64,000 bases of DNA from Variovorax sp. PAMC28562 (GTDB lineage Bacteria > Pseudomonadota > Gammaproteobacteria > Burkholderiales > Burkholderiaceae_C), in contig NZ_CP060296.1 in the NCBI RefSeq assembly GCF_014303735.1, positions 62,001 to 126,000 on the forward strand. The letters run 5' to 3'. A program made the translations under genes and the position numbers. This document shows positions 48,341 to 57,753 of this stretch, one piece after another. The first letter of the stretch is position 1. The number at the start of each line of letters is the position of its first letter. The notes below the pieces were generated by a model that saw only the letters and a list, made by a program, of their open reading frames with translations, was not told the DNA's origin and did not search any database.

Positions 48341-49327
48341 TCAGAGCGTCAGCACCGTGCAACCCGTGGTCTTGCGCGCTTCGAGGTCGCGATGCGCCTG
48401 CGCCACTTCGGTGAGCGGGTAGCGCTGGTCGATCGAGATCTTGACTGCGCCGCTTTCGACGACCTTGAACAGATCATCGGCCGCCGCTTGTGTCGCCTCT
48501 CGCGTGGCGATGTGCGTGAACAAGGTCGGGCGCGTCACGTACAGCGATCCGCCGGAAGCCAGCTTGCCCAGGTTGAACGGCGGCACCGCGCCAGAGCCGT
48601 TGCCGAAGATGGCGAGCAAGCCGAAGGGCCGCAGGCAGGCCAGCGAGCCTTCGAAAGTGTCTTTGCCGACCGAGTCGTAGACGACCTTGACGCCCTTGCC
48701 ACCCGTGATCTCTTTCACACGTTCCGAAAAATTTTCGGTGCTGTAGTTGATCGCGAATGCAGCGCCATGATCGAGCGCCATCTTGCACTTGGCGTCGCTG
48801 CCGGCCGTGCCGATCAACTGGAGTCCGAGCGCCTTGGCCCACTGGCAAGCGATGAGTCCGACGCCGCCAGCGGCCGCATGAAACAGGATGAAGTCACCGG
48901 CTTGCAAGCCCTCGGCCGGCAGCGTCTTCTTGAGCAGGTACTGCGCTGTCAGCCCCTTCAACATCATGGCGGCACCCGTCTCGAAAGAGATGGCATCGGG
49001 CAGCTTGCACACGCACTTGGCAGGCATGACCCGCGCTTCGCAGTAGCTTCCTGGTGGTTGGCTCGCGTAGGCCGCACGGTCGCCAGCCTTCAGGTGCGTC
49101 ACGCCCTCGCCCACCGCCTCGACGATGCCCGAGGCTTCCATGCCGAGTTGCAGCGGCATCGCAAACGGATAGAGCCCGCTGCGCTGGTACGTGTCGATGA
49201 AGTTCAACCCGACTGCCTTGTGGCGGATGCGTATTTCACCGGGGCCGGGCTCACCGACGTCGACCTCCACGATCTTCAGTTCTTCGGGACCGCCCTGGCG
49301 GTCGATTCGGATGGCTTTGCTCTTCAT
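48341..49327 (-). CDS. Quinone oxidoreductase (zinc-free MDR family)
   Basis: A 328-residue NADPH-dependent oxidoreductase of the QorA type. It opens KAIRIDRQGGPEELKIVEV and shows the GLNFIDTYQRSGLYP substrate loop and the Rossmann motif HAAAGGVGLIACQWAKALG. The catalytic-zinc Cys/His set of alcohol dehydrogenases is absent. ATG 49325-49327 follows GGAG by 8 bases; four extra codons upstream are unlikely. It lies in the leftward cluster between an SDR and a receiver protein. Confidence 0.93.
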   Translation of the reverse strand: MKSKAIRIDRQGGPEELKIVEVDVGEPGPGEIRIRHKAVGLNFIDTYQRSGLYPFAMPLQLGMEASGIVEAVGEGVTHLKAGDRAAYASQPPGSYCEARVMPAKCVCKLPDAISFETGAAMMLKGLTAQYLLKKTLPAEGLQAGDFILFHAAAGGVGLIACQWAKALGLQLIGTAGSDAKCKMALDHGAAFAINYSTENFSERVKEITGGKGVKVVYDSVGKDTFEGSLACLRPFGLLAIFGNGSGAVPPFNLGKLASGGSLYVTRPTLFTHIATREATQAAADDLFKVVESGAVKISIDQRYPLTEVAQAHRDLEARKTTGCTVLTL

Positions 49328-49382
49328 CGATGTCTCCAAAATTCAGTGGCGCATGGTGCCACGATCGCGGCAGGGACGCTCG

Positions 49383-50186
49383 TCAGTAAGTGCCTGGGTA
49401 GGCGCCGCCATCGGCCAGCACGTTCTGTCCATTCACGTAGCCGGCCTGCATGCTGCACAAGAAAGCGCAGATGGCTCCGAACTCCTCAGGGTTGCCGAAG
49501 CGCCCCGCCGGAATGGCCTTTTGCCGGGCCGCGCGAATCGCGTCGATGTCTTGCCCGGTTTTCTTGGCGGTACCGGCCATGGTGCCCTTGAGCCGATCGG
49601 TATCGAAGGCGCCCGGCAGCAGGTTGTTGATGGTCACGCCCTTGGCCGCGAGGCTCGTGCGCGCCACGCCCGCTACAAAGCCGGTGAGCCCACTGCGCGC
49701 GCCGTTCGACAAGCCAAGGATGTCGATCGGCGCCTTGACCGAGCTCGACGTGATGTTGACGATGCGCCCGAAGCCACGTGCCGCCATGCCGTCGACCGTG
49801 GCCTTGATGAGTTCGATCGGCGTCAGCATGTTGGCGTCGACTGCCTTGATCCACGCTTCGCGATCCCAGTCGCGAAAGTCGCCGGGAGGCGGACCACCCG
49901 CGTTCGTGACGACGATGTCGAAGTTGGAGTGCACCGCAAAAGCAGCCGCACGACCGGCCTCGGTCGTGATGTCGGCCGCCACGGTCTTGACCCACGGCGT
50001 GGCTGCCGCTGACCCGCCGGCGCGTGCCGCCCGCAGCTTGACCGCAGCCGCTTCGAGCGCCTCGGCGCCGCGCGCCACGATCACCACGTTCACGCCCTCC
50101 TGCACCAACGCCAATGCGCTGCCGAAGCCGAGCCCCTTGCTCGCGCCACACACCAGCGCCGTCTTGCCTGCGATTCCGAAATCCAT
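49383..50186 (-). CDS. SDR-family protein lacking the YxxxK pair
   Basis: A 267-residue short-chain dehydrogenase fold. The cofactor motif is CGASKGLGFG (about 13-22) and NAG is present in IVVTNAGGPPPG; the catalytic Ser lies in NITSSSVK. Where YxxxK is expected the sequence reads SNGAR (LGLSNGARSGLTGF), so the catalytic Tyr and Lys are Ser and Arg. The protein may be a non-catalytic or altered SDR; similar LSNGARxGL sequences occur in a known SDR branch. It starts 18 bases after the EamA gene. Confidence 0.87.
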   Translation of the reverse strand: MDFGIAGKTALVCGASKGLGFGSALALVQEGVNVVIVARGAEALEAAAVKLRAARAGGSAAATPWVKTVAADITTEAGRAAAFAVHSNFDIVVTNAGGPPPGDFRDWDREAWIKAVDANMLTPIELIKATVDGMAARGFGRIVNITSSSVKAPIDILGLSNGARSGLTGFVAGVARTSLAAKGVTINNLLPGAFDTDRLKGTMAGTAKKTGQDIDAIRAARQKAIPAGRFGNPEEFGAICAFLCSMQAGYVNGQNVLADGGAYPGTY

Positions 50187-50204
50187 GGGGTTGCTCCTTG
50201 GGCG

Positions 50205-51164
50205 CTAACGGCCCGACCGTGTGAAAACAAAGATGCCCGCGATGACCAGCGCCGTTCCTGCAGCGATCCATGCGGTGAACGGCTCTCCCAAAATCAACGA
50301 GCCCATCAGGATGGTCGATACCGGACCGACCATGCCGGTCTGCGCGGCGACCGCCGCGCCGATGCGCTCGATCGCCATCATCACCATCAACACCGGCACC
50401 GCGGTGCACAGCGTAGCGTTGAGCACTGACAGCCATATGACTTGCGAAGCCACTTCGAACGCAGCGCTGATCGGCCGCAGCAGCACGAACTGCGCGATGC
50501 ACAGCACGCACGCCACGCTGGTCGCCAAACCGACCAGCCGCAGCGAGCCAAGGCGTTTGACGAATTCACCGCTGTAGATGAGGTAGCCCGCATAGCTCAC
50601 CGCGCTCAAAAAGCACAGCAAGGCGCCCCACGCCGCATCGGTGCCGCTGGTACCGCCAAGGCTTGCGCCGCTGCTCAGCAACTCGTGGCCGAACACCAGC
50701 AGCACGCCGGTGTAGCTGATCAACATGCCGATGATCTGCGCACGCGAGGCGCGGCGCCGATACAAGAGCCAGCCGAACAAAAGCACCAAGGTCGGGTTGA
50801 GGTACAGGATCAAGCGCTCGAAGCCGGCCGAGATGTAGGCCAGCCCGGCGAAGTCGAGAAAGCTTGCGAGGTAGTACCCCGAAAAGCCAAGACCGAACAC
50901 GCCGATCCAGTCGCGCGTGGTGAGCGCCGGCTTGCCGCGACCCGACCACCACGCCATGATCACGAACAGCGGCAGCGCGAACAGCATGCGCAGCATGATG
51001 AGCGTGACCGCGTCGACACCATGCCGATACGCGAGCTTGACGATGATCGCCTTGCCGCTGAAAGCGATCGCACCGACCGTGGCCAACACGAGCCCGCCGG
51101 CGATGGACTTGCTATGTGCCTGTGCTTTTGCCTGTGCTTCGGCTGCAGTCGATGTAGCTGCCAC
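50205..51164 (-). CDS. EamA/DMT-family transporter
   Basis: A 319-residue inner-membrane protein with ten predicted helices in two five-helix EamA repeats (GAIAFSGKAIIVKLAYR; MVGPVSTILMGSLILGEPFTAW). Members export amino acids or metabolites. The start is GTG 51162-51164, with a weak AGGA 12 bases upstream. It lies 6 bases after the gamma-glutamyltransferase gene and could export a product of that enzyme, which is inference. Confidence 0.9.
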   Translation of the reverse strand: MAATSTAAEAQAKAQAHSKSIAGGLVLATVGAIAFSGKAIIVKLAYRHGVDAVTLIMLRMLFALPLFVIMAWWSGRGKPALTTRDWIGVFGLGFSGYYLASFLDFAGLAYISAGFERLILYLNPTLVLLFGWLLYRRRASRAQIIGMLISYTGVLLVFGHELLSSGASLGGTSGTDAAWGALLCFLSAVSYAGYLIYSGEFVKRLGSLRLVGLATSVACVLCIAQFVLLRPISAAFEVASQVIWLSVLNATLCTAVPVLMVMMAIERIGAAVAAQTGMVGPVSTILMGSLILGEPFTAWIAAGTALVIAGIFVFTRSGR

Positions 51165-51170
51165 TGGCGA

Positions 51171-52796
51171 TCAAAATCCTGCGGCCACGCCGTCGCGCCG
51201 CGCATCGCTGGCCGCCACGTAACCCTCGACGGCCGGATTGCCCTTTTCTTCACCGACGCGCCAGATGAACTGCCCGGCACCGAAGTCCTGGTACGAGTCG
51301 TTGATGACTTCCATGCGATGGCCGAGCGCGCCGAGCCCTTCGATCGTCTTCGGGTTCATCGCCGACTCGACGTTGATCTCGAGTCCCGCGTTGAAACGCC
51401 AGCGTGGCGCATCGCAGGCGGCCTGCGGGTTCTGCTTGTAGTCGAGCATGCGCACGAGAGTCTGCATATGCCCTTGCGGCTGCATGTTGCCGCCCATCAC
51501 CCCGAAGCTCATGACCGGCTGCCCGCCCTTGGTAAGAAAAGCCGGAATGATGGTGTGAAACGGCCGCTTGCCCGGTGCCACCACATTGGCACTGGCCGTG
51601 TCGAGATTGAAGCCGTGTCCGCGGTTCTGCAAGCTGATGCCGAACTCCGGCTCGACGCAGCCCGATCCGAAGCCCATGTAGTTGCTCTGGATGAAGCTCA
51701 CCATCATCCCGCTCTCATCCGCAGCGGTCAGGTAGATGGTGCCGCCCTTGACCGGATTGCCGACGCCGAAGTTCTGCGCTTTTTTCACGTCGATCAGTTT
51801 GGCACGCGAGGCGAGGTAGTCGTCATCGAGCATTTGCAGGTGGGTCACCGCCATCGACGATGACTCGGCAACGTGGTGATACACGTCGGCAAAGGCCAGC
51901 TTCATCGCCTCGATCTGCAGATGTTGCGACGCCACCGAGTCGACCGGCATCGAGGCGATGTCGAACTTCTCGAGGATGCCCAGCGCGATCAACGCTGCGA
52001 TGCCTTGGCCGTTGGGCGGGATCTCGTGCAACGTGTAGCCGCGGTAGTCGCGCGAGATCGGTTCGACCCATTCGGGCTTCCAATTGGCGAGGTCGCTGGC
52101 TTTCAGGCTGCCGCCGTTGGCGGTCGAAAACTTCTCGATCGCCGCGGCAATCTCGCCGCGATAGAACGATTCGCCCTTGCTGGCCGCGATCGACTTGAAC
52201 GCGCGTGCGGCCGCGGCAAACCTGAAGAGTTCTCCGACTTCGGGCGCTCGGCCCCATGGCAAGAAGCCTTGTGCAAAGCCCGGCTGCGATTGCAAGAGCG
52301 ACGTCGCGGCCTCCCACTTTTGCTGGACCACCGGCGGCACCAGATAGCCGCGCTCGGCCGTCTCGATGGCGGGCGCCATCAGGTCGGCGAACGGCAGCTT
52401 GCCGAAGCGCTCGCTCAACGCGGCCCAACTCGCGACCGCGCCCGGTACCGTCACCGAATCCATGCCGCGCTGCGGCGGCGTGCGCGCGTCGGCGCCGTAC
52501 TTGCGCTTGAAGTAGTCGGGCGTCCAGGCCTGCGGTGCGCAGCCCGACGCGTTGAGGCCGTGCAACTTCTTGCCGTCCCACAGGATGCAGAACGAATCGC
52601 TGCCCAGGCCGTTGCTCACCGGCTCGACCAAGGTCATCACCGCGGCTGTCGCCACCGCCGCATCGACCGCGTTGCCGCCCTGCTGCAGGATGCGCAGGCC
52701 CGCTTGCGCTGCGAGCGGATGCGAGGTCGACACCACGTTGCGCGCGAAGACAGGAATGCGCGTGGACGTATAGGGATTGCCGTAGTCGAATTTCAT
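51171..52796 (-). CDS. Gamma-glutamyltransferase-family protein
   Basis: A 541-residue Ntn-hydrolase precursor. Cleavage should occur before Thr353 in VKGGTIYLTAAD, freeing the N-terminal Thr as nucleophile; GGNAVDAAVATAAVMTLVEP near residue 40 and MGFGSGCVEPEFGISLQNRG complete the family pattern. There is no signal peptide, unlike periplasmic Ggt, so it is probably cytoplasmic; relatives include cephalosporin acylase-like and glutathione hydrolases. The Bug receptor gene ends 6 bases upstream. Confidence 0.92.
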   Translation of the reverse strand: MKFDYGNPYTSTRIPVFARNVVSTSHPLAAQAGLRILQQGGNAVDAAVATAAVMTLVEPVSNGLGSDSFCILWDGKKLHGLNASGCAPQAWTPDYFKRKYGADARTPPQRGMDSVTVPGAVASWAALSERFGKLPFADLMAPAIETAERGYLVPPVVQQKWEAATSLLQSQPGFAQGFLPWGRAPEVGELFRFAAAARAFKSIAASKGESFYRGEIAAAIEKFSTANGGSLKASDLANWKPEWVEPISRDYRGYTLHEIPPNGQGIAALIALGILEKFDIASMPVDSVASQHLQIEAMKLAFADVYHHVAESSSMAVTHLQMLDDDYLASRAKLIDVKKAQNFGVGNPVKGGTIYLTAADESGMMVSFIQSNYMGFGSGCVEPEFGISLQNRGHGFNLDTASANVVAPGKRPFHTIIPAFLTKGGQPVMSFGVMGGNMQPQGHMQTLVRMLDYKQNPQAACDAPRWRFNAGLEINVESAMNPKTIEGLGALGHRMEVINDSYQDFGAGQFIWRVGEEKGNPAVEGYVAASDARRDGVAAGF

Positions 52797-52802
52797 GGAG
52801 CT

Positions 52803-53774
52803 TCAGTCGCCTTTGATGTTGCGGTCGGTGATGATCTTTTTCCACTTGGCCGCGTCGGCGGCGACCATGCTGGCCAGCTCCTGCGGTGTGCTGGTGGTCG
52901 GCTCGATGCCGAGGCGCGACAGCTTGGCGCGCACCTCCGGATCGGCCAGCGCCTCGTTGGCGGCGGTGTTGATGCGCGTGACCAGATTCGGCGGTAGCGC
53001 CTTGGGTCCGTACAGGCCGAACCATGTATTCGATTCGAAGCCCGGCAGCACTTCGGCGATGGGTTGCAAGTCCGGTGCCAACGGACTGCGCTTGAGCGTC
53101 GTCACGCCCAGCGCGCGCAACCGGCCGTCGCGCACGTGCGGCATGCCGGTCGGCAATGAATCGAAGAGCACGTCGATCTTGCCGCTGATCAGGTCGGGGA
53201 TGGCCAGCGCCGTGCCCTTGTACGGAATGTGCGTCACGAAGATGCCGGCCTGCGACTTGAACAGTTCCGCCGTCAACTGCACGATGGTGCCGTTGCCGCT
53301 CGATGCGTAGTTGAGCTTGCCGGGGTTCTTCCTGGCGTAGTCGATCCACTCGCGCACCGTCTTGGCGGGCGCGTCGTTGGGCACCAGCATCACGCTCGGC
53401 GCATCGCCGACATGCGCGATCGGCGTGAAGTCGCGCACCGTGTCATACGGCAGTTTGACGGTCATGGCCGGGCCGATCGAGTGCGTGCTGGTGGTGGCGA
53501 GCAGCAGCGTGTAGCCGTCGGGCGTCGCCTTGGAAACAATGTCGGTGCCTATCGCGCCACCTGCGCCGGGCCGGTTGTCGACCACCAATGTGGTGCCGAG
53601 CTTTTCGCCCATCTTCTGCGACAGCGTGCGCGCAAAAAGATCGGTGGCGCCGCCTGCGGAAAACGGCACTACGAGACGAATCGGTTTGGTGGGATAGGTC
53701 TGCGCCCACGCCCCGCCGAAGGCAAACGCCCCGGCCATGGCGACCGACGCGCGAAGAAAGTGATTGCGCTGCAT
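52803..53774 (-). CDS. Bug-type (TctC-like) solute-binding protein
   Basis: A 323-residue periplasmic receptor with a signal peptide (about 1-25, ending WAQ) and the family opening YPTKPIRLVVPFSAGGATDL and DNRPGAGGAIGTDIVSKATPDG. It lies downstream of tctA and is the probable receptor for TctAB, although a hairpin separates them. ATG 53772-53774 is the start; the frame is open upstream through the intergenic hairpin. The gamma-glutamyltransferase follows 6 bases later. Confidence 0.94.
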   Translation of the reverse strand: MQRNHFLRASVAMAGAFAFGGAWAQTYPTKPIRLVVPFSAGGATDLFARTLSQKMGEKLGTTLVVDNRPGAGGAIGTDIVSKATPDGYTLLLATTSTHSIGPAMTVKLPYDTVRDFTPIAHVGDAPSVMLVPNDAPAKTVREWIDYARKNPGKLNYASSGNGTIVQLTAELFKSQAGIFVTHIPYKGTALAIPDLISGKIDVLFDSLPTGMPHVRDGRLRALGVTTLKRSPLAPDLQPIAEVLPGFESNTWFGLYGPKALPPNLVTRINTAANEALADPEVRAKLSRLGIEPTTSTPQELASMVAADAAKWKKIITDRNIKGD

Positions 53775-53785
53775 TACATCGATTA

Positions 53786-53811
53786 AAGCAAAACGGCACC
53801 CGAAGGTGCCG
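53786..53811 (-). terminator. Terminator-like stem-loop between tctA and the Bug gene
   Basis: On the minus strand CGGCACC-TTCG-GGTGCCG is a perfect 7-bp stem closed by a stable C(UUCG)G tetraloop, followed by TTTTGCTTT. It lies just after tctA and only 12 bases before the Bug ATG, so it may be a partial terminator that changes the TctAB-to-receptor ratio. Confidence 0.75.
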
Positions 53812-53835
53812 CTCGCTTGTTCCGATGCGCAGTGC

Positions 53836-55347
53836 CTACTCTTCGACGAACGCCTCTTCGCGCTTGTTCTTGACTGCCGGCAACAGCACGATGACCAGCA
53901 GCAGTAACGCAGCCGCCAACAGGCCCGCCGAGATCGGTCGCGACACGAAAACACTCCAGTCGCCACGCGACAACAAGAGCGCGCGCCGCAGGTTCTCTTC
54001 CATCATCGGCCCCAGGATGAAGCCGAGCAGCAGCGGCGCAGGCTCGCACCCCAGCTTGTAGAACAGGTAGCCGATGAAGCCGAAGATACCCACCAGCCAG
54101 ATGTCGAAGGTGTTGTTGTTGGTCGAGTAAACGCCGATCGCGCAGAACAGCACGATGGACGGAAACAGATACTTGTACGGCACCGACAGCAGCTTGATCC
54201 ACATGCCGATGAGCGGCAGGTTCAGGATCACCAGCATCGCGTTGCCGATCCACATCGATGCGATCAGGCCCCAGAACAGTTCAGGGTTGCTGGTCATGAC
54301 CTGCGGACCCGGCTGGATGTTGTGGATGGTCATGGCGCCGACCATCAACGCCATCACCGCGTTGGGCGGAATGCCGAGCGTCAAGAGCGGAATGAAGGAC
54401 GTTTGCGCACCGGCGTTGTTGGCCGATTCGGGTGCGGCCACGCCACGGATGTTGCCCTTGCCGAAAGGCACTTCGCCCGGACGCAGCTTGGTCTTCTTTT
54501 CGATGGTGTAGGCCGCGAAAGAGGCCAGCAAAGCACCGCCTCCGGGCAGGATGCCGAGGGCAGAACCGAGCGCTGTGCCGCGCAGGATTGCCGGGACCAT
54601 GTTGCGGAAGTCTTCCTTGGTCGGGAACAGGCCGGTGACCTTCGCGGTGAACACTTCGCGGTCTTCATCGGGCTGCGACAGGTTGGCGATGATTTCGCCG
54701 TAGCCGAACACGCCCATGGCGATGGCGACGAAGCCGATGCCGTCGGTGAGTTCAGGAATGTCGAAGCTGTAGCGCGCGACGCCCGAGTTGACGTCGGTGC
54801 CGACCAGGCCCATCAAGAGGCCCAGCACGATCATCGCGATCGCCTTCAACAGCGAACCCGAGGCCAGCACCACGGCACCGATCAGGCCCAGGATCATCAG
54901 CGAGAAGTATTCGGCCGGGCCGAACTTGAAGGCCAGTTCGGTCAGCGGCGGTGCGAAGGCGGCAAGGATCAAGGTACCGACGCAGCCCGCGAAGAACGAG
55001 CCCAGGCCAGCTGCTGCGAGCGCAGGTCCGGCTCGCCCTCGTCGCGCCATTTGATAGCCGTCGATGACAGTCACCACCGAGGACGATTCTCCGGGCAGGT
55101 TCACCAGAATGGCAGTCGTCGAGCCGCCGTATTGCGCGCCGTAGTAGATGCCTGCCAGCATGATGAGTGCCGACACCGGGGGCAGCGCATAAGTCGCAGG
55201 CAGCAGCATCGCGATGGTCGCGACCGGGCCAATGCCGGGCAGCACGCCGATGAGCGTGCCCAGAACGCAGCCGATCAGGCAGTACAGCAGGTTCGTGAAG
55301 GTGAACGCGACGCCGAAGCCGATCGAGAGGTTATGAATCAGGTCCAT
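53836..55347 (-). CDS. tctA: Tripartite tricarboxylate transporter, large permease (TctA)
   Basis: A 503-residue inner-membrane protein with about twelve hydrophobic helices. Signatures are GVLPGIGPVATIAMLLPATY, YGAQYGGSTTAILVNLPGE and LGIPPNAVMALMVGAMTIHN. With TctB and a periplasmic Bug receptor it imports carboxylates using the ion gradient. The gene starts 12 bases after tctB. The substrate is unknown. Confidence 0.95.
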   Translation of the reverse strand: MDLIHNLSIGFGVAFTFTNLLYCLIGCVLGTLIGVLPGIGPVATIAMLLPATYALPPVSALIMLAGIYYGAQYGGSTTAILVNLPGESSSVVTVIDGYQMARRGRAGPALAAAGLGSFFAGCVGTLILAAFAPPLTELAFKFGPAEYFSLMILGLIGAVVLASGSLLKAIAMIVLGLLMGLVGTDVNSGVARYSFDIPELTDGIGFVAIAMGVFGYGEIIANLSQPDEDREVFTAKVTGLFPTKEDFRNMVPAILRGTALGSALGILPGGGALLASFAAYTIEKKTKLRPGEVPFGKGNIRGVAAPESANNAGAQTSFIPLLTLGIPPNAVMALMVGAMTIHNIQPGPQVMTSNPELFWGLIASMWIGNAMLVILNLPLIGMWIKLLSVPYKYLFPSIVLFCAIGVYSTNNNTFDIWLVGIFGFIGYLFYKLGCEPAPLLLGFILGPMMEENLRRALLLSRGDWSVFVSRPISAGLLAAALLLLVIVLLPAVKNKREEAFVEE

Positions 55348-55359
55348 GTGTGTGCTCCC

Positions 55360-55848
55360 TTAACCCGTGATGAAGGTGGGCCACACCTGAATTTGCAGCT
55401 TGAGTGCCAGGATGAACGCGACATAGCTGCCCGCAGCCAGCACCGTCGCGAGAACGATCACCTTGGCCAGGTTGAACTCGTTGCCCGCCAGGCTCGAGAT
55501 GAGCGTGAGCGCGTAGATGGCGACGATGAGGCCCATGGCCGGCAAGCCGATGCTGGGCAAGCCGCCGAGCAACACGCCAAAAGCAAAGTTGGCCAACAAG
55601 ATGAAGACCACCTGCTTCCACGCCCACCTGCCGATCTTTTCGCCATCGGCGGTTTCGACAGTGAGCGCGGTGAAGACGATGACCAGGCCAATGACGGCCA
55701 TCACGACGCCCAGCATCAGCGGAAAGTAACCCGGCCCCATCCGGGCACCACTGCCCACGTTGTAGGTCGTCGCGCCCCAGGCGAACGCGATCCCGGTGAT
55801 GGCGAACATCAGTCCCGAGAAAAAGTCTTTCTGACTTTTAATTTTCAT
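55360..55848 (-). CDS. tctB: Tripartite tricarboxylate transporter, small permease (TctB)
   Basis: A 162-residue membrane protein with four hydrophobic helices, in the size and position of TctB. It shows the family GARMGPGYFPLMLGVVMA segment near residue 33. It is first in the leftward cluster tctB-tctA-Bug-ggt. ATG 55846-55848 is the start. Confidence 0.9.
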   Translation of the reverse strand: MKIKSQKDFFSGLMFAITGIAFAWGATTYNVGSGARMGPGYFPLMLGVVMAVIGLVIVFTALTVETADGEKIGRWAWKQVVFILLANFAFGVLLGGLPSIGLPAMGLIVAIYALTLISSLAGNEFNLAKVIVLATVLAAGSYVAFILALKLQIQVWPTFITG

Positions 55849-55953
55849 GAACCCGTCTCCTCGACATATTTCGAACCACGCGATTGTGTGGTCAGGCAGA
55901 GGTCAGGACGATGTGGATTCCACCTAATGCAAGCCTAGGGATAACCCCGAAGC

Positions 55954-57750
55954 TCAGTCGAGCGGCGGGGTAGCGCTCAGCACTTCTTCGATGGTGGTGA
56001 GGCCTTCAGCCACGCGCAGAGCGCCGGCAAGCCGAAGAGGTCGCATGCCGTCGGTGACGGCTTGTCGCTTCAAGGCGCTGAGGTTCGGCTCCTTGTTGAC
56101 CTGCGCCTTGAACGCCTCGCTGATGCTGAGCAATTCATAGAGGCCCATGCGCCCCATGTAGCCGGTCATGCGGCAGTCGACGCAGCCGACTGGCTTGTAC
56201 GCGCTGACCGAACCGGTAATCTGCCAGGGCTTGACGAACTCGGCAAGTTTCTCGCGCGTGATCGACTCGTCGGGCAGCTTGCAGTGCGTGCACAGCGTAC
56301 GCACCAGCCGCTGCGCCAGCACACCCAGCATCACTGCGTTGATGAGGTACGACGGCACACCCAGCTCCATCAGCCGCGTGATGGCGCTCGGTGCGTCGTT
56401 GGTGTGCAGCGTGCTGAAAACCAGGTGGCCGGTGAGCGCCGACTGCACCGCCATTTCGGCCGTGGCCAGGTCGCGAATTTCGCCGACCATGATGATGTCC
56501 GGGTCCTGCCGCATCAGGGCGCGAAGGCCTTCGGTAAATCCGAAGTCGAGTTGCGGCTGCACCTGCGTCTGGTTGAACGAAGGCTCGATCATTTCGATCG
56601 GGTCTTCGATGGTGCTCACGTTGACCTGCTCGGTCGCGACGCGCTTCAAGGTGGAATAGAGCGTGGTCGTCTTGCCGGAACCGGTCGGGCCGGTCACCAG
56701 GATGATGCCGTGCGGCCGTGTCACGAGCTGCTCCCAGCGCTTGGCGTCGTGCTGCGCGAAGCCGAGCGCATCCAGATCTTTCACCGCGGTGTCGGGGTCG
56801 AAGATCCGCATCACCATCTTCTCGCCGAAGGCGGTCGGCAAAGTCGACAGACGCATTTCGACTTCGTCGCCGCGCATGTTCCGGGTCTTGATGCGGCCGT
56901 CGAGCGGGCGCCGCTTTTCGACCACATCCATGCGGCCGAGCAGCTTGATGCGCGCGACCATCGCGTTCATGACACCCATCGGCATCTGGTAGGCCGGGTG
57001 GAGCACGCCGTCGATGCGAAAGCGGATCACGCCCTGTTCCCGCCGTGGCTCCAGATGGATGTCGCTGGCACGCTGGTCGAAGGCGTATTGCCAGAGCCAG
57101 TCGACCACCTGCACCACGCTTTGGTCGTTGGCGTCGAGCTGCTTGTTGCTCTTGCCGAGCTCGACCAGCTGCTCGAAGCTCGCGCCGCCCGTGTTGCCGC
57201 CGACTTTTTGCGCAGCCTTGACCGACTTGGCGAGGGCGAAAAATTCGGCCGTGTAACGCTGGATGTCGGTCGGGTTGGCCACTACGCGGCGCACCGATCG
57301 GCGCGCCTGCCGCTCGACTTCGGAAACCCAGTCGGTTAGAAAAGGCTCGGCTGTGGCAATGACGACTTCGCTCGGCGTCACCTGAATGGGCAGCACCTTG
57401 TGGCGTTCGGCATAGGCCGCGCTCATGGTGTCTGCGACCTTGCCCACGTCGACCTTCAACGGATCGATGCGGAGGTAGGCCAGGCCTGCGCGACCGGCCA
57501 GCCACTGCGTCAGCATTTCCAGATCGAGCGGCTTGCCGTCTTTTTCGCGCGTCATTGCGACGTTGGCGAGCCGCACCAACGGCGCCTGCCGGCTTTCCGC
57601 CTGAGCGCAGCGGGCGATGGTGCGCTTGGCTTCTTCAGGCGAGATAACGCCGTCGCGTGCAAGCCATTCGATGAGATGCCGCAGATCGAGCGGCCCTTCG
57701 TATCGGGTCAGCGAGGCTGCGGGTTGAACGGAGCGGGGAGCGGCACTCAT
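55954..57750 (-). CDS. GspE/PilB-type secretion or pilus ATPase
   Basis: A 598-residue hexameric ATPase of the type II secretion / type IV pilus assembly family. An N-terminal GspE-N region (about 20-150; LAYLRIDPLKVD) precedes the motor, with Walker A GPTGSGKT at 354-361, the Asp box and Walker B PDIIMVGEIRDLATAEMAVQSA, and a zinc tetracysteine (CTHC, then CVDC) near the end. No other secretion or pilus gene is in the window, so the system it serves cannot be named. It starts 3 bases after the spermidine-synthase-like gene. Confidence 0.92.
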   Translation of the reverse strand: MSAAPRSVQPAASLTRYEGPLDLRHLIEWLARDGVISPEEAKRTIARCAQAESRQAPLVRLANVAMTREKDGKPLDLEMLTQWLAGRAGLAYLRIDPLKVDVGKVADTMSAAYAERHKVLPIQVTPSEVVIATAEPFLTDWVSEVERQARRSVRRVVANPTDIQRYTAEFFALAKSVKAAQKVGGNTGGASFEQLVELGKSNKQLDANDQSVVQVVDWLWQYAFDQRASDIHLEPRREQGVIRFRIDGVLHPAYQMPMGVMNAMVARIKLLGRMDVVEKRRPLDGRIKTRNMRGDEVEMRLSTLPTAFGEKMVMRIFDPDTAVKDLDALGFAQHDAKRWEQLVTRPHGIILVTGPTGSGKTTTLYSTLKRVATEQVNVSTIEDPIEMIEPSFNQTQVQPQLDFGFTEGLRALMRQDPDIIMVGEIRDLATAEMAVQSALTGHLVFSTLHTNDAPSAITRLMELGVPSYLINAVMLGVLAQRLVRTLCTHCKLPDESITREKLAEFVKPWQITGSVSAYKPVGCVDCRMTGYMGRMGLYELLSISEAFKAQVNKEPNLSALKRQAVTDGMRPLRLAGALRVAEGLTTIEEVLSATPPLD

Positions 57751-57753
57751 GAA

